Positions 60,482-64,000 of a DNA stretch of 64,000 nt are shown here, piece after piece. Position numbers and translations under genes: made by a program. Position 1 is the first letter of the stretch. The number at the start of each line of letters is the position of its first letter. Origin of the DNA: Bradyrhizobium erythrophlei (lineage in GTDB: Bacteria > Pseudomonadota > Alphaproteobacteria > Rhizobiales > Xanthobacteraceae); assembly GCA_900129675.1 (NCBI GenBank), contig FSRD01000002.1, forward strand, positions 1,545,260 to 1,609,259, in the 5' to 3' direction. The notes beneath the pieces are model-generated. The model was not told where the DNA came from. It did no database searches and worked only from the letters and a program-made list of their open reading frames with translations.

Positions 60482-62034
60482 GTGTCAAGAAGACGCGCGA
60501 GCGTCATGCTGTGTGAGAGATGAAGGAAGACCCTTCGGAGCCGTCCTGTAGGGGGAGGCTTCAAACTGCCATAAGCTGCTTCGGTCAAAAGCCGCGGTGG
60601 TGAACGTTATGGTCAAAAGGCGTGACGTTGATCACGTCAAGTATGGATGAGAGAGACGAGCGCAAGCGAACCTCTGGCGAAGCATCGAAAACGGATTCAG
60701 ATGACATCAAAACCGGGGCCTCTCCCTAGCCCCGGGAAAAGTATGGCGAAAACCTACCTATTGGCCATGCGGTGTCCGGTGTTGAGGAGGCGTGACTCTC
60801 ATTCGGGCTTTTGCACGGAACTTGAGAACCTGGACGGCGATGGCAAGGGAAAAGGCACAAGCGGCCAAAACCGCAAGGCCGAAAGTACCGATGCGCCGAC
60901 CAGGGGCGGACTGCTTGGTAGTAGTGATGAAGCGGGGTAATGCCCGTGGAGCGAAGTGAGCAGCCGACAAGGCTGAGAGTCTGACTGGGTGAAAGTCCCG
61001 GTACCGTCAATTACCTGTATTCGGACGGTTAGCATATCCGGTGCGTGTGGAGGCAACAAAGCACGATAGGCCCGGACGTAAAATCCCCGGCTGCCCTGCA
61101 GCCGTATGTGCAGCGGTAGGAACGATCTGGGGGGAGAGCAAACTTGGAGGCCGGAACATCAAGGAATATCTGCATCCTCGAAATAACGGGCCTGCGAGAA
61201 GTCGTAATTCGTGGGACAAAACGCGGGAAGCCGACCCATTCTTCGCTTGGGGAAGGCCGATGACATCGTGGAAGAAACAGGTGAGAGCACACGGTGTACC
61301 GCCGGGGTAGGGGATCCAGCATCCAAGGAAAGATTCTCAGAGATAACGTCGGGAAGCTCCCGGGGGCAGCAGGGACTGCGTACAACCTGCCAGGACTCTT
61401 CGAGCGAGGCTAAATGCCGAAGCAGGAGAGAGCCCAACGGGAGTGGCACATGAGCCCGTAGGAGCGATGACGGAGGGGTAACGCCCTCGGAGGAGATGGC
61501 ACTCACATCTCCCCAACGGAGGTAGCACCGAAGTTGGGCAAAGGGGCTCAGGACACTTGGCGGCCTACTTGGCCGTATGGCGGCCGGCTTGATAAAACCG
61601 GCGTAACGCCACGACAGCTCAGGAGGCGAGGCTGAAGGCAAACCAGAATGGCGGGGGTGTACACGGACCAGCGTTTAAACCTCTCCAAACTTGGGAAGGC
61701 CTTCGGAAGAAAGCCAAAGTTTCAAACCGGACCCGGGAAATCTGGCCGTCCGGGATTATAGGGGGGCTTCGGGAAACGTAAGCCACGGTGAGACTGTGAA
61801 CCCGTCTTGCAATCGAAAGAGCAGGAACGGAAACTCCTCACCTACAGCGGGGCGCGCCCGATTTCTATCCCAGTCGAGCAGGTCATCGCCGTTGAGATTG
61901 GGTCAACCGGCAGCGGGAGGAGCCCGATATTCAACGGAAGGCGGCAGCCTTCAAGCGGTGGCACGAGCCGGATGATGCGAGAGTATCAAGTCCGGAATCT
62001 GTGAGGGACTCGGGGTGAAAATCCCCGGGTCCAC
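60482..62034 (+). mobile_element. Group II intron lacking a reverse transcriptase gene
   Basis: About 1553 bases inserted within a transposase gene. The start is GTGTC (group II consensus GTGYG), the end AC (consensus AY). Typical domain I signals appear (GAGAGTCTGACTGGGTGAAA then GTCCCGGTACCG near 60976-61009). A domain V hairpin lies at 61965-61999 and a domain VI-like hairpin at about 62007-62032. No reverse transcriptase or maturase domain is seen in any frame, although introns of this type normally carry one of about 400-500 residues. So it is a deletion derivative that would need maturase from another copy. Borders are accurate to a few bases. Confidence 0.75.
61965..61999 (+). ncRNA. 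Group II intron domain V
   Basis: GAGCCGGATGATGCGAGAGT followed by ATCAAGTCCGGAATC forms the canonical 34-35-base hairpin with the AGC catalytic triad near the 5' side, a GAGA tetraloop and the internal bulge, closed by GCCGGA and TCCGG. This is the most conserved part of group II introns and supports the element's identity. Confidence 0.75.
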
Positions 62035-62695
62035 TCGGCCGCCGCGGATTCATGGAGAGTTGCTCAAGCTCGGTATCGAGATCGGCCAGACCAGCGTCGC
62101 CAAATACATGGTCAGGCGGAGACACCCGCCGTCGCAAGGCTGGAGAACCTTTATCCGCAATCACGCTGATGGGATCGCTGCGATGGATATGTTCGTCGTG
62201 CCGACAATCTCGTTTCGCCTGCTCTATGGATTGCTGATCATGGGGCACGGCCGGCGACATATTCTGTGGTTTGGCGTCAGAGCGCATCCAACCGCAGAAT
62301 GGATCGCAAATCAGGTCGCGCAAGCATGCGGTTGGGAGCAGGCTCCCCGCTATCTCATCCGTGACCGGGACGGGGCTTATGGTGAGGTCTTTATCCGCAG
62401 ACTCCGATCGATAGGCATTCGCGATCGACCGACGTCGCCGCGCTCCCCTTGGCAAAACTGCTTTGCCGAACGGCTGATCGGATCGATCCGGCGCGAGTGT
62501 TTGGACCACATCATTGTCCTGGACGAGGAACATCTGCGTCGGATTCTGAAAAACTATGCGGACTATTACAACGGCGTGAGAACGCATCGGTCATTGAACA
62601 AAGATGCGCCTGTCTCTCGCCAGGTTCAGCGATCCGGCGTCATAAATTCGCGCGCCATACTGGGCGGACTTCATCGTCAATACGTTCGGATTTAG
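62035..62695 (+). pseudogene. Second transposase, 3' part (after the intron)
   Basis: PRIHGELLKLGIEIGQTSVAKYMVRRR through MDMFVVPTISFRLLYG (first Asp), LIRDRDGAYGEVF (second Asp) and NCFAERLIGSIRREC (Glu) to the end. The first two thirds differ clearly from the intact transposase at 55684, but from 62456 on the DNA is identical, including the right inverted repeat that ends at 62711. The catalytic acids are present, so the protein might work if spliced or supplied in full. Confidence 0.8.
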
Positions 62696-62711
62696 ATTTT
62701 CGGTACACACA
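62456..62711 (+). repeat. 256-bp block identical to 56461-56716
   Basis: Base-for-base identical to the end of the intact insertion sequence (last 80 codons plus right inverted repeat), while the sequences just upstream differ strongly. It indicates recent recombination or gene conversion between the two elements. Confidence 0.85.
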
Positions 62712-62726
62712 AGGAAGCGATTGTTC

Positions 62727-62810
62727 TTATCCGCCGAACAGATTCCAGATGATCACCAGCGCGACGATCAGTAGCATCGCAAAGATTGTGCGGCGGCCGA
62801 TGCGGTTCAT
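62727..62810 (-). CDS. 27-residue single-span membrane peptide
   Basis: From ATG 62810: MNRIGRRTIFAMLLIVALVI then IWNLFGG and TAA. A basic N-terminus followed by one hydrophobic span fits an inner-membrane peptide with its N-terminus inside. The start overlaps the stop of the upstream gene (ATGA). Last gene of a four-gene run, which supports real translation. Function unknown. Confidence 0.6.
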   Translation of the reverse strand: MNRIGRRTIFAMLLIVALVIIWNLFGG

Positions 62811-62953
62811 TCCAGAACCTCATATTTGAACGCTACGCCTTCCGGGTCGTTTTCCTCGAACCATTTTTCTGCGGCGTCGATATTGGCAAACACCTTGATA
62901 TGCTCGGCGTCGCCAACCTGCTTGCTGGTGTTGACGTAGACAAAGACGGTCAT
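62807..62953 (-). CDS. Small acidic protein in a four-gene overlapping run
   Basis: 48 residues, MTVFVYVNTSKQVGDAEHIK then VFANIDAAEKWFEENDPEGVAF. The VYVNTSKQVGD.EHIKVF.n.d.Ae.Wf.eNDPEGVAFeYEV pattern is a short family I have seen in rhizobial and other alphaproteobacterial islands and phage-like regions. It overlaps the genes on both sides by ATGA. Function unknown. Confidence 0.7.
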   Translation of the reverse strand: MTVFVYVNTSKQVGDAEHIKVFANIDAAEKWFEENDPEGVAFKYEVLE

Positions 62954-63249
62954 TGGTCTCTCTTTAGCTTGCTCCGGCCCCAGTGATGCTCTTTGCGATC
63001 AGGGTTGAACTCTCGAACGTGGCCGCGGTTCAGTGCCCGCATGACGCCAACCCGCGCGAACATAGCCGGGCCGTCGCGCTCGACCACCAGCATCAGCGCT
63101 TCGATCGCGGCTTGCCATTCGGGCAGGGCGGCTTCCTTTTTTGGCAGCCCGGTGATGTAGGTCGCGGCGTCGTGCAGGGTGTGCAACTGGCGACCATCCG
63201 GGAGTGCAACAGGCTCGTCGAAGCGCCTCTTCCAGCCCTTGGCGGCCAT
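62950..63249 (-). CDS. Small conserved protein in a four-gene overlapping run
   Basis: 99 residues: KGWKRRFDEPVALPDGRQLHTLHDAATYI, KKEAALPEWQAAIEALMLVVERDGPAMFARVGVMRALNRG and an end HHWGRSKLKRDQ. I recognise the type (a common short rhizobial hypothetical with PDG..L.TL.dA..yI.. lP..e....eWq.A.e.L) but not a function. Start and stop overlap the neighbours by ATGA. Confidence 0.7.
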   Translation of the reverse strand: MAAKGWKRRFDEPVALPDGRQLHTLHDAATYITGLPKKEAALPEWQAAIEALMLVVERDGPAMFARVGVMRALNRGHVREFNPDRKEHHWGRSKLKRDQ

Positions 63250-63491
63250 CAGGCGAATAACTCAGCGCCCGCCTGGGTGAACTTCACATAGACCCCGGAT
63301 TCGTGCGGCCACAGCCAACCGTTCGCGACGGCGAGGGCGAGCCCCGCGCCATATTCGGACGGAAACGGCCCGTTGATGGCCTCGATCGGAATCCGCCCGT
63401 CCATGTAGGCCTCCGCCGAGTTGGCGATCTCGATGAGCTTGCGCGCGGCCTTATCAGGATCTGCGAAAGGTCGATCGGCGGCGTATTTCAT
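63249..63491 (-). CDS. Small conserved protein, first gene of a four-gene overlapping run
   Basis: 80 residues: DKAARKLIEIANSAEAYMDGRIPIEAINGPFPSEYGAG, then GWLWPHESGVYVKFTQAGAELFA. The end reads like a winged-helix fragment (G.l..hesG.yv..T.aG..l), so a DNA-binding role is possible but not shown. First gene of the operon, stop overlapping the next start by one base (TGATG type). Confidence 0.65.
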   Translation of the reverse strand: MKYAADRPFADPDKAARKLIEIANSAEAYMDGRIPIEAINGPFPSEYGAGLALAVANGWLWPHESGVYVKFTQAGAELFA

Positions 63492-63706
63492 CGGGAGGAA
63501 TCATCCTTTCCAGTCTTCGCTAAATGGCCGCGCATAGCCCCCAAAATTTACGGAGCCTTGCGAAGGCGAATGCGTCGTGACGGGGCTCGCTTACATCATC
63601 CTTACGGGATGCCGCTCAAGAAGCGATCCATATCTCAAATTGTCCGCACGCGCGTAAGTCGACGTTGAGGCCTATCCCTCATTGTCATCGAGAAGGAGAC
63701 ACGACC
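63492..63706. other. Divergent promoter region
   Basis: About 215 bases between the small-gene operon (minus) and the RTX-like gene (plus). A strong AAGGAG site lies just before the latter. No operator was recognised. Confidence 0.5.
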
Positions 63707-64000
63707 ATGATGACATACACGCGCATTATCAATGGACCCTTCGGCAGGCACACACTGGTTGGCGCCACGGGAAACGACCTCTTGACTGGAGGCGCCGACA
63801 GCGAGTCATACGTTATCTCGAGAGAACGCGGCTCCGACGTCATCAATGATTTGCAGGCGAGCGCTGGTCGCGATGTCTTCTTTGCGCAGGATGACGCCTT
63901 AGCGACCTTGGCTAGTTCTCCGGCGGTCGCCAAGCAGACACATACTCATACGGCCGTAACGCTGTTCACCAGCGATACGCTCTCGTCTCGGACGGCCGAG
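63707..64000 (+). CDS. RTX/hemolysin-type calcium-binding protein, N-terminal part
   Basis: 98 codons open to the window edge from ATG 63707 (AAGGAG eight bases upstream; a second ATG follows directly). The start has RTX-like pieces: TLVGATGNDLLTGGADSESYVI and RGSDVINDLQASAGRDVFF, i.e. GATGNDlLtGGa... and GsDvInDf. Such proteins are exported by type I secretion with a C-terminal signal, which would be outside the window. No N-terminal signal peptide is visible, which fits type I export. Function unknown. Confidence 0.6.
   Translation, partial: MMTYTRIINGPFGRHTLVGATGNDLLTGGADSESYVISRERGSDVINDLQASAGRDVFFAQDDALATLASSPAVAKQTHTHTAVTLFTSDTLSSRTAE

Noticed and set aside
60640..61975. Search for reverse transcriptase or maturase motifs (such as YADD) inside the intron
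   Set aside because: No such motif or domain was found in any frame, so I call the intron ORF-less rather than coding.
1..64000. CRISPR arrays, rRNA and tRNA genes
   Set aside because: No regularly spaced direct repeats, no tRNA arm signals and no rRNA sequence were recognised by eye; a covariance-model scan would be decisive for tRNAs.

Overview
The window looks like an accessory region of an alphaproteobacterial chromosome, most probably Bradyrhizobium or a close relative. The clues are high GC, FixJ/NodW-type regulators, the small-protein pair with the N-terminus MGEVIRF, a BTLCP-type transglutaminase relic and the overall gene style. It carries many mobile-element scars, frameshifted genes and internal duplications. 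No rRNA, tRNA or CRISPR array was seen. Species assignment is inference.

Layout. 1-6.3 kb: a caspase-like protein cut by the window edge, a small secreted protein, a decayed redoxin, a frameshifted sensor-kinase copy, a small-gene pair and a decayed 5-aminolevulinate synthase. 6.3-26.3 kb is the most coherent block: hemC, a cytochrome b561, a complete cytochrome c maturation set (ccmC-D-G-I-E-F-H on the plus strand converging on ccmA-B on the minus strand), an intact hemA, and two secreted haem-c proteins of the cytochrome P460 type followed by a secreted protein of unknown function. These genes could together make haem, attach it to periplasmic apocytochromes and supply the client cytochromes, so the block reads as a self-contained haem and cytochrome c biogenesis island. 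26.3-30.1 kb: oxidative-stress relics (EgtB fragment, a peroxiredoxin-MsrA deletion fusion) and two LysR regulators. 30.1-38.3 kb: a signalling cluster with a FixJ-like regulator, a stand-alone receiver and a 2091-residue kinase/ATPase/histidine kinase.

38.3-42.9 kb: a second duplicated segment, small genes and a clpX paralogue without its zinc-finger cysteines. 42.9-50.4 kb: a mostly minus-strand redox and detoxification set (cupin, FMN-binding protein, glutathione transferase, thioredoxin-reductase-like flavoprotein, quinone-oxidoreductase-type MDR, MFS exporter, SnoaL-like protein), including a gene that joins a P460 N-terminus to part of a molybdopterin dehydrogenase. 50.4-54.1 kb: the intact sensor kinase, directly followed by a DsbA-NhaA fusion antiporter. 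54.4-64 kb: an acetyltransferase, an insertion sequence next to a LysR remnant, a MITE-like element, another PAS histidine kinase, a second related transposase split by a group II intron that has lost its reverse transcriptase, a four-gene operon of overlapping small genes, and the start of an RTX-like protein.

The main structural theme is repeated copying. The promoter-proximal part of one sensor kinase occurs three times. A roughly 50-bp element that opens with a short MA(R/K/S)GDFP reading frame occurs five times. Two transposases share a perfectly identical 256-bp 3' end although their upstream parts are diverged.
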